The notes: generated by a model from the letters alone, not told the origin. Positions 21,260-29,590 are shown, numbered from the stretch's first letter. The stretch is DNA of 32,125 nt from Anaerolineales bacterium (GCA_030018695.1 JASEHI010000029.1:1-32125); one strand, 5' to 3'. Translations and numbers: made by a program.

Positions 21260-21991
21260 ATGCGGTTCGACGTTTTCACGCTCTTGCCTGCCGTATTCCC
21301 CCCCTATCTGGAAAGCAGCATACTCCAGCGCGCCCGCCAGCGCGGGCTGATAGACGTTTACTTGCACAACATCCGCGACTGGACGCACGATCGCCACCAC
21401 GTCACCGACGACGAACCTTACGCCGGCGGGGGCGGGATGGTGATGAAGGCCGAGCCGATTTTCGAGGCGGTGGAAAGCGTGCTGGGCGCACCGCCGGCTT
21501 GCCTGCTCATTTTGCTCACCCCGCAGGGGCGCGTCTTCGATCAACGCGCGGCGCAGGAACTGGCCCGGCATGAGCGCCTCGGCCTGATCTGTGGGCGGTA
21601 TGAGGGGGTGGATGAACGCATCCGCGAGCATCTCGTTAGCGATGAAATCTCGATTGGCGATTATGTACTGACTGGAGGTGAACTGCCGGCATTGATTCTG
21701 ATCGACGCGTTGACGCGTCTCATCCCCGGCGTGCTGGGCGACCCGGACGGGGCCGCAGACGACTCCCACGCTACGGGGCTGCTCGAATACCCGCACTATA
21801 CCCGTCCGCCCGAATTCCGCGGCTGGCGCGTGCCGGATATTCTGCTCTCCGGCGACCACGCCAAAATCGCCAAATGGCGGCGGGAGCAGTCACTTTTGCG
21901 AACGTTGGAGCGGCGGCCTGATCTGCTTGCCGCTGCATCGCTTTTGAATGCCGACTTGAAATTTCTTGAAGAGCACGGCTTCAAGCGTTAG
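21260..21991 (+). CDS. trmD: TrmD, tRNA (guanine-N1-)-methyltransferase
   Basis: TrmD methylates G37 of tRNAs reading CNN-type codons with S-adenosylmethionine, preventing +1 frameshifts. It is a SPOUT-class knotted dimer. The 243-aa sequence shows [20 protein letters not shown], the loop [15 protein letters not shown] (about 54-68), the AdoMet knot [13 protein letters not shown] (about 112-124), [20 protein letters not shown], and [20 protein letters not shown] near the C-terminus. It stands without the usual rimM, rpsP or rplS neighbours, alone on a divergent promoter region. Its stop codon lies inside the first unit of an octamer array. Confidence 0.97.
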   Translation: MRFDVFTLLPAVFPPYLESSILQRARQRGLIDVYLHNIRDWTHDRHHVTDDEPYAGGGGMVMKAEPIFEAVESVLGAPPACLLILLTPQGRVFDQRAAQELARHERLGLICGRYEGVDERIREHLVSDEISIGDYVLTGGELPALILIDALTRLIPGVLGDPDGAADDSHATGLLEYPHYTRPPEFRGWRVPDILLSGDHAKIAKWRREQSLLRTLERRPDLLAAASLLNADLKFLEEHGFKR

Positions 21992-22042
21992 AACGTTTAA
22001 ACGCTTGAACGTTCGAACGTGGAAACGTGTAAACGTGCAAAC
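21987..22042. repeat. Octamer array O3 across the trmD stop (7 units)
   Basis: Units GTTAGAAC, GTTTAAAC, GCTTGAAC, GTTCGAAC, GTGGAAAC, GTGTAAAC and GTGCAAAC in 8-nt register, consensus GTNNNAAC. The trmD TAG is within the first unit. Confidence 0.92.
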
Positions 22043-22066
22043 GATAAATTCATAAGGAGGAGAACG

Positions 22067-23314
22067 ATGAAATTCAACTACGGCAAGATATTCCTGTTGG
22101 GCCTGGGCTTCTTCGGCATAAGCGTCATCTGGGGGGTGTATAACGCCTTTGTGCCCATCTTCCTCGCCGAGAAGTTCAACCTGGCCCCGGCGATGATCGG
22201 CTTCTTCATGACGCTGGACAACATCGCCGCGCTCTTCATCCAGCCGCCGGTAGGCGCATGGTCAGATCGGCTGCGCACGCCGATCGGCCGCCGCCTGCCG
22301 TTCGTGCTGGTCGGCGCGCCGATTGGGGCGGTGGTCTTCGGGTTGATCCCCCTCGCGGCTGCCCTCCCGTTATTTGTGGCCTGCACCAGCACGCTGATCT
22401 TGAGCATGGCGCTGTGGCGCACGCCCGTGGTGGCGTTGATGCCCGACATCACCCCCTCGCGCTACCGCTCGCAGGCCAACGGCATCATCAACTTCATGGG
22501 CGGCGTGGGCGCGATCTTTTCGTTCCTGGGCGGCAGCGCGCTCTACCGGCTGAACCCGGCCTTCCCCTTCTGGATGGGGTCGGCGCTGGTCGTCCTGGCG
22601 GGCGTTCTGGTGCTGGCCTTCATTCGAGAGCCGAAAGAATACGCGACGGACGAAAAGCAGCCCGGAATGATTGAAAGCCTGAAAGAGGTGCTGCAAGACC
22701 GCGAGCGCAGCGCCATTCGCATCTTCCTGGCCATCTTCTTCTGGTTCCTGGGATTTACCGCCATCGAGGCCTTCTTTACCCTCTACGCCAAGAATCACCT
22801 GGGGCTGAACGAAGCCGACGGTGCGCGTCTGCTGGGGCATCTTTCGCTGATCTTTGTGCTGGCGGCGCTGGCCGCGGGCTACATCGGCGGGAAGGCGGGC
22901 CGCCGCGTGACCATCCTGTCGGGCATCGCCGTTATCGGCGTCATCGTGTTGACCATTTTCTTCCTCCCACCGGCTGTGCTGACAACGGTGGTGACAAAAC
23001 TTCCCGTGCTGGGTACCGTCCCGGTCATCAGCCTGTTGTTGATGGCCGCCGGCGCTGGCTGGGCGTTCATTAACATCAATTCCCTGCCGATGGTCGTCGA
23101 GCTGACCAGCGCGGCCCGCTTCGGAACATACACCGGCCTGTACTACTTGTTCTCAACCCTTTCGGCCATTGTCGGGCCAAATGTCAACGGCTGGGCGGTC
23201 CAACTGAGCAGCGGGAACTACAATGTCATCATGCTGCTGGCGCCGTTCTTTATGGTGATCGCCTTCACTTTGATGTTCGGCGTAAAGCGCGGCGAGGCGA
23301 CCAAGAACGTTTGA
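22067..23314 (+). CDS. MFS transporter (sugar-type, SLC45/GPH-like)
   Basis: A 415-aa, 12-helix secondary transporter. The N-terminal half contains VIWGVYNAFVPIFLAEKFNL and then GAWSDRLRTPIGRRLPFVLV, with the loop 2-3 motif G.WSDR...GRR characteristic of the SLC45/sucrose-type and GPH-related branch. The central loop has REPKEYATDEKQPG. The second half has AAGYIGGKAGRRVTILSG. The ATG at 22067 is preceded by AAGGAGG at 7-nt spacing, clearly better than the upstream ATG at 22019 in the octamer array. The solute cannot be told; sugars are plausible. The gene is flanked on both sides by octamer arrays, the second overlapping its own stop, so it may be a mobile or shuffled cassette. Confidence 0.88.
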   Translation: MKFNYGKIFLLGLGFFGISVIWGVYNAFVPIFLAEKFNLAPAMIGFFMTLDNIAALFIQPPVGAWSDRLRTPIGRRLPFVLVGAPIGAVVFGLIPLAAALPLFVACTSTLILSMALWRTPVVALMPDITPSRYRSQANGIINFMGGVGAIFSFLGGSALYRLNPAFPFWMGSALVVLAGVLVLAFIREPKEYATDEKQPGMIESLKEVLQDRERSAIRIFLAIFFWFLGFTAIEAFFTLYAKNHLGLNEADGARLLGHLSLIFVLAALAAGYIGGKAGRRVTILSGIAVIGVIVLTIFFLPPAVLTTVVTKLPVLGTVPVISLLLMAAGAGWAFININSLPMVVELTSAARFGTYTGLYYLFSTLSAIVGPNVNGWAVQLSSGNYNVIMLLAPFFMVIAFTLMFGVKRGEATKNV

Positions 23315-23348
23315 ACGTGATAACGTTCGAACGTTGGAACGTTACAAA
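23309..23348. repeat. Octamer array O4 across the MFS stop (5 units)
   Basis: Units GTTTGAAC, GTGATAAC, GTTCGAAC, GTTGGAAC and GTTACAAA. The MFS TGA (23312-23314) lies in the first unit, as in trmD with O3. Confidence 0.9.
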
Positions 23349-23355
23349 CAAGTAC

Positions 23356-23384
23356 TTGCCTAAAGTCTGAAGTGGCTGTATACT
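23356..23384 (+). promoter_or_regulatory. Promoter of the BMP lipoprotein gene
   Basis: TTGCCT (23356-23361), 17 nt, TATACT (23379-23384). The predicted start at about 23391 gives a leader near 130 nt. I do not recognise a riboswitch in that leader. Confidence 0.65.
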
Positions 23385-23520
23385 TGTTTTAGATCAACCC
23401 GAGGGGCTTTGCATATCCGGTTCACAGTAGATAGAGGAGGTGGCATTGCTTCTAAGTGAGACCCTTCTTCAAACCCATATCCTGTAATTCCCAAATCTTT
23501 CCTGTATGAGGAGAAGAACT

Positions 23521-24567
23521 ATGAAAAAGCTATATGTTGTAATTGCTGTTTTGCTCGTGGCTGCGATGCTCATCCCGGCCTGCGCCCCCAAGGCCCCCGA
23601 CTGCACCAAGGCGGATGTCTTCTGCGTCGGCATGGTGACGGACGTCGGCAAGATCGACGACAAGTCCTTCAACCAGTCCACCTGGGAAGGTGTGAAACTG
23701 GCCGGGACAGAACTGGGCGCCCACGTACTGTATATCGAAACCACCGACTCGAAGGACTACGCCAAGAACATCTCCACCTTCGCGGATGCCGGCTATGATG
23801 TCATCGTCACCGTTGGCTTTGCCCTGGGTGAGGCCTCCGCTGCGGCTGCCGTTGCCTATCCGAATGTGTACTTCATCGGCGTGGACCAGTTCCAGGCATG
23901 GCAGTATGATGATGATGCGACCAACGATATCGCCAACCTGGCCGGCCTCGTCTTCCCTGAGGATCAGGCTGGCTTCCTGGTCGGCGCCCTGGCCGCCCAA
24001 ATGACCAAGACCGGCAAGCTCGGCGGCGTGTTCGGCACGGATGCTGTCCCGCCCGTTTGGCGCTTTGGTGAGGGCTACCGCGCCGGTGCGCAGTACATCA
24101 ACCCGAACATCGAGATCTTCATCGTCTATCACAGCGACGTCGGCTTCGACAAGACCTTCACCGACCCCGAGTGGGGCGCGACGACGGCCAACTCGATGAT
24201 TGACAAGGGCGCCGACGTGATCTTCGGCGGCGGTGGCAAGACCGGCAACGGCGCGGTCATCGCTGCGGCGCAGCGCGGCGTCTATGCCATCGGCGTGGAT
24301 ACCGACCAGTATTACACCCTGCCCGAAGCCGCTTCGCGCTTGCTCTCCAGCGCCCTGAAGCTGCTCACCCCCGGCACCTTCGATCTGATCAAACTGGCCA
24401 AGGAAGGCAAATTCCCCAGCGGCAACTACCTGGGCAAGGGCGGTTACGCTCCGTATCATGACGTGGATGCCGAAGTGCCCGCCGCGGTCAAAGCCAAGAT
24501 GGAAGAGATCAACAAGGCGCTGCTCGACGGCTCACTGCAGACCGGCGTATCCCCGGTCAAGCCGTAA
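23521..24567 (+). CDS. BMP family ABC transporter substrate-binding lipoprotein
   Basis: BMP/PnrA-type proteins are the extracellular binding components of nucleoside (purine) ABC importers. The 348-aa sequence starts with a lipoprotein signal (MKKLYVVIAVLLVAAMLIPA followed by the lipobox Cys at residue 21). It then has the family start VGMVTDVGKIDDKSFNQSTW, the hinge region VTVGFALGEA, VFPEDQAGFLVGALAAQMTK, GADVIFGGGGKTGNGAVIAA and YAIGVDTDQYY. The ATG at 23521 has GAGGAGAA upstream. The actual ligand is not determined by sequence; purine nucleosides are the family precedent. A strong terminator follows, separating it from the permeases, so the binding protein can be made in excess. Confidence 0.95.
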   Translation: MKKLYVVIAVLLVAAMLIPACAPKAPDCTKADVFCVGMVTDVGKIDDKSFNQSTWEGVKLAGTELGAHVLYIETTDSKDYAKNISTFADAGYDVIVTVGFALGEASAAAAVAYPNVYFIGVDQFQAWQYDDDATNDIANLAGLVFPEDQAGFLVGALAAQMTKTGKLGGVFGTDAVPPVWRFGEGYRAGAQYINPNIEIFIVYHSDVGFDKTFTDPEWGATTANSMIDKGADVIFGGGGKTGNGAVIAAAQRGVYAIGVDTDQYYTLPEAASRLLSSALKLLTPGTFDLIKLAKEGKFPSGNYLGKGGYAPYHDVDAEVPAAVKAKMEEINKALLDGSLQTGVSPVKP

Positions 24568-24619
24568 CCGGCAGATTGTCACAGTATGGTAGCCAGTAGG
24601 TTACCATAAAAGCATTACA

Positions 24620-24656
24620 AAAAAGGGAAAGAGAGCAACCTCTCTTTCCCTTTTTA
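24620..24656. terminator. Strong intrinsic terminator after the BMP gene
   Basis: A perfect 16-bp stem (AAAAAGGGAAAGAGAG with its complement at 24640-24655) around loop CAAC. It has A-rich and T-rich flanks, so it can act in both directions. Confidence 0.95.
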
Positions 24657-24731
24657 TCGATTATAATTACAGCGCAATGTCGGATAATCCTGTTCTTTTC
24701 CCCCTATTGTGGCGAAAGGTGGTGCTTCTTG

Positions 24732-25106
24732 ATGTCCACAATGATTGCGATTCCGGACGAATTGGTTGAGCAAGTCAAATCGGTCGCCCGTACGGAGGCG
24801 TTGGAAAAATTCTTCATCAATGCGGCGCGCAAGCAAGTGCGAGAGATCCGCGCTCGCCGACTGCGCGAAGAATACGAGCGTAAGCACCGCCGTCTTACCC
24901 CGCACCAAGTCTACGAGAGAACGCTTACTGGAGTCGTTGCCTTTGAACTCAAGTACGGGCTTTCGTCTGACCAGTTCTTGCGGGACTTCGAAGCGGGTGT
25001 GATTGATGAAGACCGTGATGACTGGATGGCCTTTTATCGTTGGCGGACAATGGCTTACGGATTACGGCGTATGGAAAAAGAACATGGTTTCAGGCGTGAG
25101 GCGTAG
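24732..25106 (+). CDS. Putative antitoxin partner of the TumE-like toxin
   Basis: 124 aa. The N-terminus MSTMIAIPDELVEQVKSVAR looks like the beta-strand/helix start of ribbon-helix-helix-type antitoxins. It is followed by a basic helical stretch (AARKQVREIRARRLREEYER) and a C-terminal part rich in acidic and aromatic residues (FEAGVIDEDRDDWMAFYRWR). The ATG at 24732 is chosen; a TTG lies one codon before it. AAAGGTGG upstream can serve as ribosome site. It sits 35 nt before a TumE-like gene, and the two together lie between a terminator and the ABC permease. A TATAAT at 24662 could start their transcript. Identification rests on the pairing more than on sequence. Confidence 0.6.
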   Translation: MSTMIAIPDELVEQVKSVARTEALEKFFINAARKQVREIRARRLREEYERKHRRLTPHQVYERTLTGVVAFELKYGLSSDQFLRDFEAGVIDEDRDDWMAFYRWRTMAYGLRRMEKEHGFRREA

Positions 25107-25141
25107 TCCAGCCGAAGGTCCCCGTAGCGCAGCGGAGTGGG

Positions 25142-25570
25142 ATGGCAGCGGACAAAATTGAGGCATACTATTGGGACATCTATGCTCTCATCTTCGAGAG
25201 TGATGACCTCCTGGATCTCGGTGATCCGGTCTTTTCACTCTCAGACGCTGACACGGTCAGCATAGAGCAGACAATCCACATCGTTTTGCCATTTCGAGAT
25301 CGTTCGCGGTTGTATGCCGAAATCCTACTGGCTGAAGATGGCGAGACGGTTGAGGAGCGGTATGCCTATGTCTACTATGATGCTGGAGGCAAACGTATCT
25401 TGCAGTACGATAACCGCAGCCATCATCCGGAAATCTCGACTCATCCGCATCACATGCACGAAGGGCCAATTCCTGCCTCTGGCGAGAAAGACCGTGCGGG
25501 GCCAACGGATATCGAGTTTGTCAGTTTCGAGGCTGTGTTACAACAGATACGAGAGCGGTTCTCCTCGTAG
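25142..25570 (+). CDS. TumE-like (DUF6516) toxin of a toxin-antitoxin pair
   Basis: 142 aa, of the family named TumE or DUF6516 in databases. The diagnostic segment is RILQYDNRSHHPEISTHPHH followed by MHEG, matching the YDN..HHPE...PHH.H pattern of that family. Before it lies RYAYVYYDAGGKRILQYDN, where many homologues have the RYSY...DG strand. The C-terminus, VSFEAVLQQIRERF, is the usual terminal helix. The toxin's target and mechanism are not known to me. GGAGTGGG lies directly upstream of the ATG. It follows the putative antitoxin by 35 nt, and the ABC permease starts about 50 nt later. The pair thus interrupts the importer operon and could help fix it in the population. Confidence 0.7.
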   Translation: MAADKIEAYYWDIYALIFESDDLLDLGDPVFSLSDADTVSIEQTIHIVLPFRDRSRLYAEILLAEDGETVEERYAYVYYDAGGKRILQYDNRSHHPEISTHPHHMHEGPIPASGEKDRAGPTDIEFVSFEAVLQQIRERFSS

Positions 25571-25618
25571 GTGCTTGAGGATAACGGGATCAAAGCCGGA
25601 TAGCATTTTTTAGGCGCA

Positions 25619-26770
25619 ATGAAGGTTAATATGCAAAATTCAGAAGAACGGACAAGTCCGCAAACCAAATCTATCCTGCGCTTCATGCGCCTTACCCTGA
25701 ATGCGCTCGGCGTGCCTTTGCTGGCCGTGCTGACGGCAATGCTCGTTGGCGGAGTAGTCATCGCCCTCGCCGGCGGCGATCCATTCAGGGCTTATCTGGG
25801 ATTGTTCCAAGGCGCGTTTGGTTCGCCCAAAGCCTTGAGCGAGACAGCCGTTTGGGCGTCACCGTATATCTTCGCCGGACTGGCGGTAGCGTTCGCCTTC
25901 AAAGGCGGCTTGTTCAACATCGGCGCGGAAGGACAACTGGCCTTCGGCGCAGTGATGGCAGCCTTGATCGGCTATGCCCTGCCGGGTTGGCTGCACATTG
26001 ACCTGCCTGCATTTATTCACATTCCTCTGGCCATAGGATTCGGCGCATTGGCAGGGGCGCTTTGGGCGGCCATCCCCGGCGCGCTCAAAGCCTATACGGG
26101 CGGGCACGAGGTCATCAACACCATCATGATGAATTACATTGCCCTCAACCTGACCAGTTTCCTGCTCAACGGCCCGATGAGAGACCCCAATCCGCTCAAC
26201 GTAGTGGCGCGCACACCGCTGATCGCCGAGAGCGCGCGTATCCCCCCCCTGTTCGAGGGATTTCGCGTCCACTGGGGATTTGTTCTCGCCCTGCTGGTTG
26301 CCGGGCTGGTCTGGTGGCTGCTGTGGAAAACCACGCTGGGCTTCGAGATCCGCACCGTTGGCGCCAACCCAGATGCAGCCAAATACGCCGGCATCAACGT
26401 CAAGCGCACCATCGTGCTGACCATGGCCATTTCGGGTTTGCTGGCCGGCCTGGCCGGGACGATCGAGGTCACCGCGCTGAATCACCGTCACGAACTTGGT
26501 TTTTCCATCGGCTATGGCTTCGACGCGATTGCCATCGCCCTGCTCGGCAAGACCCACCCGCTGGGCGTGGTGCTGGCCGCCCTCCTCTTTGCGGCCATGC
26601 GCAACGGTGCGACGCGCATGCAGTTCCTGACGCAGATACCGGTGGACATCATCTCGGTCATCCAGGCGCTGATCCTGCTCTTTGTTGCCGCGGATGCGAT
26701 CATCCGCTACATTTACCGCATCCGCGCCCGCGATGAACGCGTGGTGCTGACGCGCGGCTGGGGAGGGTAG
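25619..26770 (+). CDS. BMP-type ABC transporter permease 1 (YufP-like)
   Basis: One of two membrane subunits of the nucleoside/BMP-type importer, 383 aa. After a short polar N-terminus it has about eight to ten membrane helices. Landmarks are FAFKGGLFNIGAEGQLAFGA (about residues 93-112), a family hallmark, then GALKAYTGGHEVINTIMMNY with the EAA-like coupling segment, RTVGANPDAAKYAGINVKRT and GYGFDAIAIALLGKTHPLGV. A second ATG at 25631 has GAAGG at better spacing and is an equally good start. The next permease starts 5 nt downstream. It follows the TA pair. Confidence 0.93.
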   Translation: MKVNMQNSEERTSPQTKSILRFMRLTLNALGVPLLAVLTAMLVGGVVIALAGGDPFRAYLGLFQGAFGSPKALSETAVWASPYIFAGLAVAFAFKGGLFNIGAEGQLAFGAVMAALIGYALPGWLHIDLPAFIHIPLAIGFGALAGALWAAIPGALKAYTGGHEVINTIMMNYIALNLTSFLLNGPMRDPNPLNVVARTPLIAESARIPPLFEGFRVHWGFVLALLVAGLVWWLLWKTTLGFEIRTVGANPDAAKYAGINVKRTIVLTMAISGLLAGLAGTIEVTALNHRHELGFSIGYGFDAIAIALLGKTHPLGVVLAALLFAAMRNGATRMQFLTQIPVDIISVIQALILLFVAADAIIRYIYRIRARDERVVLTRGWGG

Positions 26771-26774
26771 GCTC

Positions 26775-27845
26775 ATGGACTGGCGTCGTTTTGGTTTCAT
26801 TGCATTGATCATCTCTGTCCTCTTCGGCGTGGTGGTATTGATCGGCCATGTGCAAATCTCTCCAGTAATCATCATCACCAGCATGTTGTCCACCACCATT
26901 GCCGTAGCCACGCCGCTCACCCTCGGCGCGCTGTGCGGCCTTTACTGCGAACGCGCCGGTGTGGTCAACATCGGCATCGAGGGCATGATGCTGGCGGCGG
27001 CCTTTTTCGGCTGGCTGGCTTCGATCTACATGAATACGGTTTTTGGCATGGCGCCCATGCCCAGCCTGATCGGCGGCGTGGCTTTTGCCATTCTCACCGG
27101 CGGCCTGCTGGGATTGCTCCATTCCGTGCTTTCGGTCACTTTCAAAGTGGACCAGATCATCGGCGGGACGGTGATCAATATCCTGGCAATCGGCATCACC
27201 GGTTTCCTGAACCGCCAGTTGTTCTTCGAAAAAGGCAGCATCTTTGGCGGCAACGTGCCTCACGCCCCCGGCGTGCTGCCGCGCATTCAAATTCCCTATC
27301 TGGCCGACATGCCCGTGGTTGGACGCATCTTCGACCAGCAGCCGATCACCTGGGCAGCCATCCTGCTGGTTCTGATCACCCATTATGTCCTGTTCTATAC
27401 GCGCTGGGGATTGCGTACGCGCGCGGTTGGCGAACACCCGCGCGCCGCCGACACAGTCGGCATCAATGTGATCCGCATGCGCTATGCCAATGTCATCCTC
27501 GGCGGCATGTTGGCCGGGCTGGGCGGCGCATACTTCACGCTCGAATCGGTGCCCTCTTTCGAGCCGCTGATGACCAACGGACGCGGCTTTATCTCGCTGG
27601 CGGCGATGATCTTCGGCAACTGGACGCCCTTCGGCGCCTGGTCTGCCGCGCTGGTCTTTGGCGCGGCGCAAGCCTTGCAGATCAACCTGCAGTTCTTCCG
27701 CGAGTTGATCCCGCCCCAGTGGGCCTTCCTGCAAATATCTTACGTTGTCGGACTGGCGCCCTACCTGCTGACTATGATCATCCTGACCGGCATCATTGGC
27801 AAGAACATCCCACCAGCCGCGGACGGACAGCCATACGAAAAGTAG
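26775..27845 (+). CDS. BMP-type ABC transporter permease 2 (YufQ-like)
   Basis: Second membrane subunit of the importer, 356 aa and about nine helices. Family landmarks are ALCGLYCERAGVVNIGIEGM (residues 53-72), TFKVDQIIGGTVINILAIGI with the coupling motif, TRAVGEHPRAADTVGINVIR, GLGGAYFTLESVPSFEPLMT and NGRGFISLAAMIFGNWTPFG. It overlaps no neighbour but lies 5 nt after permease 1. Between its stop and the ATPase gene is a 106-nt gap carrying an 18-nt dispersed repeat and two small hairpins. Confidence 0.93.
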   Translation: MDWRRFGFIALIISVLFGVVVLIGHVQISPVIIITSMLSTTIAVATPLTLGALCGLYCERAGVVNIGIEGMMLAAAFFGWLASIYMNTVFGMAPMPSLIGGVAFAILTGGLLGLLHSVLSVTFKVDQIIGGTVINILAIGITGFLNRQLFFEKGSIFGGNVPHAPGVLPRIQIPYLADMPVVGRIFDQQPITWAAILLVLITHYVLFYTRWGLRTRAVGEHPRAADTVGINVIRMRYANVILGGMLAGLGGAYFTLESVPSFEPLMTNGRGFISLAAMIFGNWTPFGAWSAALVFGAAQALQINLQFFRELIPPQWAFLQISYVVGLAPYLLTMIILTGIIGKNIPPAADGQPYEK

Positions 27846-27856
27846 GGCGGGTTTTT

Positions 27857-27874
27857 GCGCAGCACCTACTCGGC
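27857..27874 (-). repeat. 18-nt dispersed repeat between permease and ATPase genes
   Basis: Exact copy of CCGAGTAGGTGCTGCGCA on the minus strand, here outside any gene. It is followed by hairpins AGCACCCCCGGAGGGGGCT and CCGCC-GATTT-GGCGG. Confidence 0.9.
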
Positions 27875-27951
27875 GCGAAGCACCCCCGGAGGGGGCTTAC
27901 CCGCCGCCGATTTGGCGGCTATGGACAGCCGCTCTACGGAGTGAATCAACG

Positions 27952-29526
27952 ATGACCATCGTACTCGAAGCAAAAAACATCACCAAGCAGTTCCCCGGCG
28001 TCCTCGCCAATGACCAGGTGGACTTCGATCTGCGCCAGGGCGAGATCCACGCCATGCTCGGCGAGAACGGCGCCGGCAAGACCACGCTGATGAACATCAT
28101 CTATGGCCTGTATAAGCCGGATTCAGGCCAGGTGAGCGTTCGGGGAGAGCCGATCGAGATTCACTCGCCCAAGGATTCCATCCAGGCCGGAATTGGGATG
28201 GTTCACCAGCATTTCATGCTTATCCCGGTTTTCAGCGTCGCCGAGAACATCATGCTCGGCGACGAAACAGTGCGCTACCGCTGGGCCCTCGGCGGGAAAC
28301 TCGACCAGAAAACAGTTGCAAAACGCGTGCGCGAACTGTCCCACCAGTACAGCCTGGATGTTGACCCGACCGCGCTGGTGGGGCAATTGCCGGTGGGTAT
28401 CCAGCAGCGCGTGGAAATTGTCAAAACCCTGTACCGCAACGCCCAGATCCTTATCCTGGATGAGCCGACCGCCGTGCTGACCCCGCAGGAAGCGGAAGAC
28501 TTGTTCCGCATAATGCATGAATTGACAGAAAAAGGGGTCTCCATTATTTTCATCACCCACAAACTCAAGGAAGTGCTGGCCATTGCCGACCGGATCACGG
28601 TCATGCGCGCCGGCAAAGTCGTCGGCACAGTCAAGCCAAAGGAGACAAACGAGCATAAATTGGCTGCCATGATGGTCGGGCGCGAAGTCATCCTGCAAGT
28701 CGAGAAGAAGGCCGCCAAGCCTCAAGAGGCAGCCCTGAAAGTAGATGGCTTGAAAATTCGGGATTTCCGCGGCCTGGAAGTGGTGGGCGATATCTCCTTT
28801 GAAATTCGCGGTGGGGAAATTCTCGGCATTGCCGGGGTGCAGGGCAACGGGCAGACTGAACTCATCGAAGCGCTGACAGGTTTGAGGTCCGTGGCGGGCG
28901 GGAAGATGCTCTTCGCCGGAAAAGATGTGACCGGATGTTCCCCGCGCACATTAACCGAGACCGGCATGGCGCACATTCCCGAAGACCGCCAGCGGCATGG
29001 CCTGGTGCTTCCTTACGCTGTAGCCGATAACATGGTTCTCAACACCTATTACCTGCCGCCGTTTGGCGTGCGCGGCATCCTGCAGCCCAAAGCGATTGAT
29101 GCTAACGCCCGCAAACTGGTGCAGGATTTCGACGTGCGCACTCCCTCACCGTATGTGCCAACCTCGAAACTTTCAGGAGGCAACCAGCAAAAGGTGATCG
29201 TGGCGCGCGAACTCAGCCGCGCAGTAAAACTGCTCATTGCCAACCAACCGACGCGCGGCCTGGATGTCGGTTCGATCGAGTACATCCATAAAGAAATTGT
29301 GCTGATGCGCGATCTCGGCGTGGCAGTGTTACTGGTTTCTGCCGAACTGGATGAGATCACGGCCCTTTCGGATCGCATCGCGGTCATGTATCGCGGCCAG
29401 ATCGTGGCAACGGTGGAGGCGAAGAAGGTGACCCGCGAGCAGCTTGGCCTGTGGATGGCGGGCGGGCATCCGGAAGGCGTGCCGAGTAGGCGTTGCCCTG
29501 AGCCTGTCGAAGGGTGCTGCGCATAA
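27952..29526 (+). CDS. BMP-type ABC transporter ATP-binding protein (YufO-like, double NBD)
   Basis: The 524-aa protein carries two ABC domains, as in sugar/nucleoside-type importers. The first has Walker A GENGAGKTTLMN (residues 41-52), signature VGIQQRVEIVKTLY in place of LSGGQ, Walker B ILILDEPTAVL and H-loop IFITHKLKEV. The second has a degenerate Walker A (GVQGNGQTELIEAL), the signature LSGGNQQKVIVAREL and a Walker B-like LLIANQPTRGLDVG. This degenerate second site is normal for the family. The ATG at 27952 begins just before the first strand; upstream in-frame codons come from repeats. The family normally ends at WMAGG; here the last codons (PSRRCPEPVEGCCA) derive from a split dispersed repeat. 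Confidence 0.95.
   Translation: MTIVLEAKNITKQFPGVLANDQVDFDLRQGEIHAMLGENGAGKTTLMNIIYGLYKPDSGQVSVRGEPIEIHSPKDSIQAGIGMVHQHFMLIPVFSVAENIMLGDETVRYRWALGGKLDQKTVAKRVRELSHQYSLDVDPTALVGQLPVGIQQRVEIVKTLYRNAQILILDEPTAVLTPQEAEDLFRIMHELTEKGVSIIFITHKLKEVLAIADRITVMRAGKVVGTVKPKETNEHKLAAMMVGREVILQVEKKAAKPQEAALKVDGLKIRDFRGLEVVGDISFEIRGGEILGIAGVQGNGQTELIEALTGLRSVAGGKMLFAGKDVTGCSPRTLTETGMAHIPEDRQRHGLVLPYAVADNMVLNTYYLPPFGVRGILQPKAIDANARKLVQDFDVRTPSPYVPTSKLSGGNQQKVIVARELSRAVKLLIANQPTRGLDVGSIEYIHKEIVLMRDLGVAVLLVSAELDEITALSDRIAVMYRGQIVATVEAKKVTREQLGLWMAGGHPEGVPSRRCPEPVEGCCA
29482..29523 (+). repeat. 18-nt repeat split at its centre by the 24-nt core
   Basis: CCGAGTAGG (29482-29490), the 24-nt core (29491-29514), TGCTGCGCA (29515-29523). 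The flanking halves join to give exactly the 18-nt repeat found elsewhere. Translated as the last residues of the ATPase. Confidence 0.92.
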
Positions 29527-29590
29527 ACACCCTCACCTCCAACCCTATGTAAGAACAAGAGATGTTCCTGTTTTCACGAATGGAGGAAAA

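Noticed and set aside
23530-24459. 309-codon antisense frame in the BMP gene
   Set aside because: A shadow of a high-GC lipoprotein gene with full family motifs on the other strand.
25859-27734. Long antisense frames opposite the two permease genes
   Set aside because: They lack ribosome sites and have the charged, low-hydrophobicity composition expected of the complement of membrane-protein genes.
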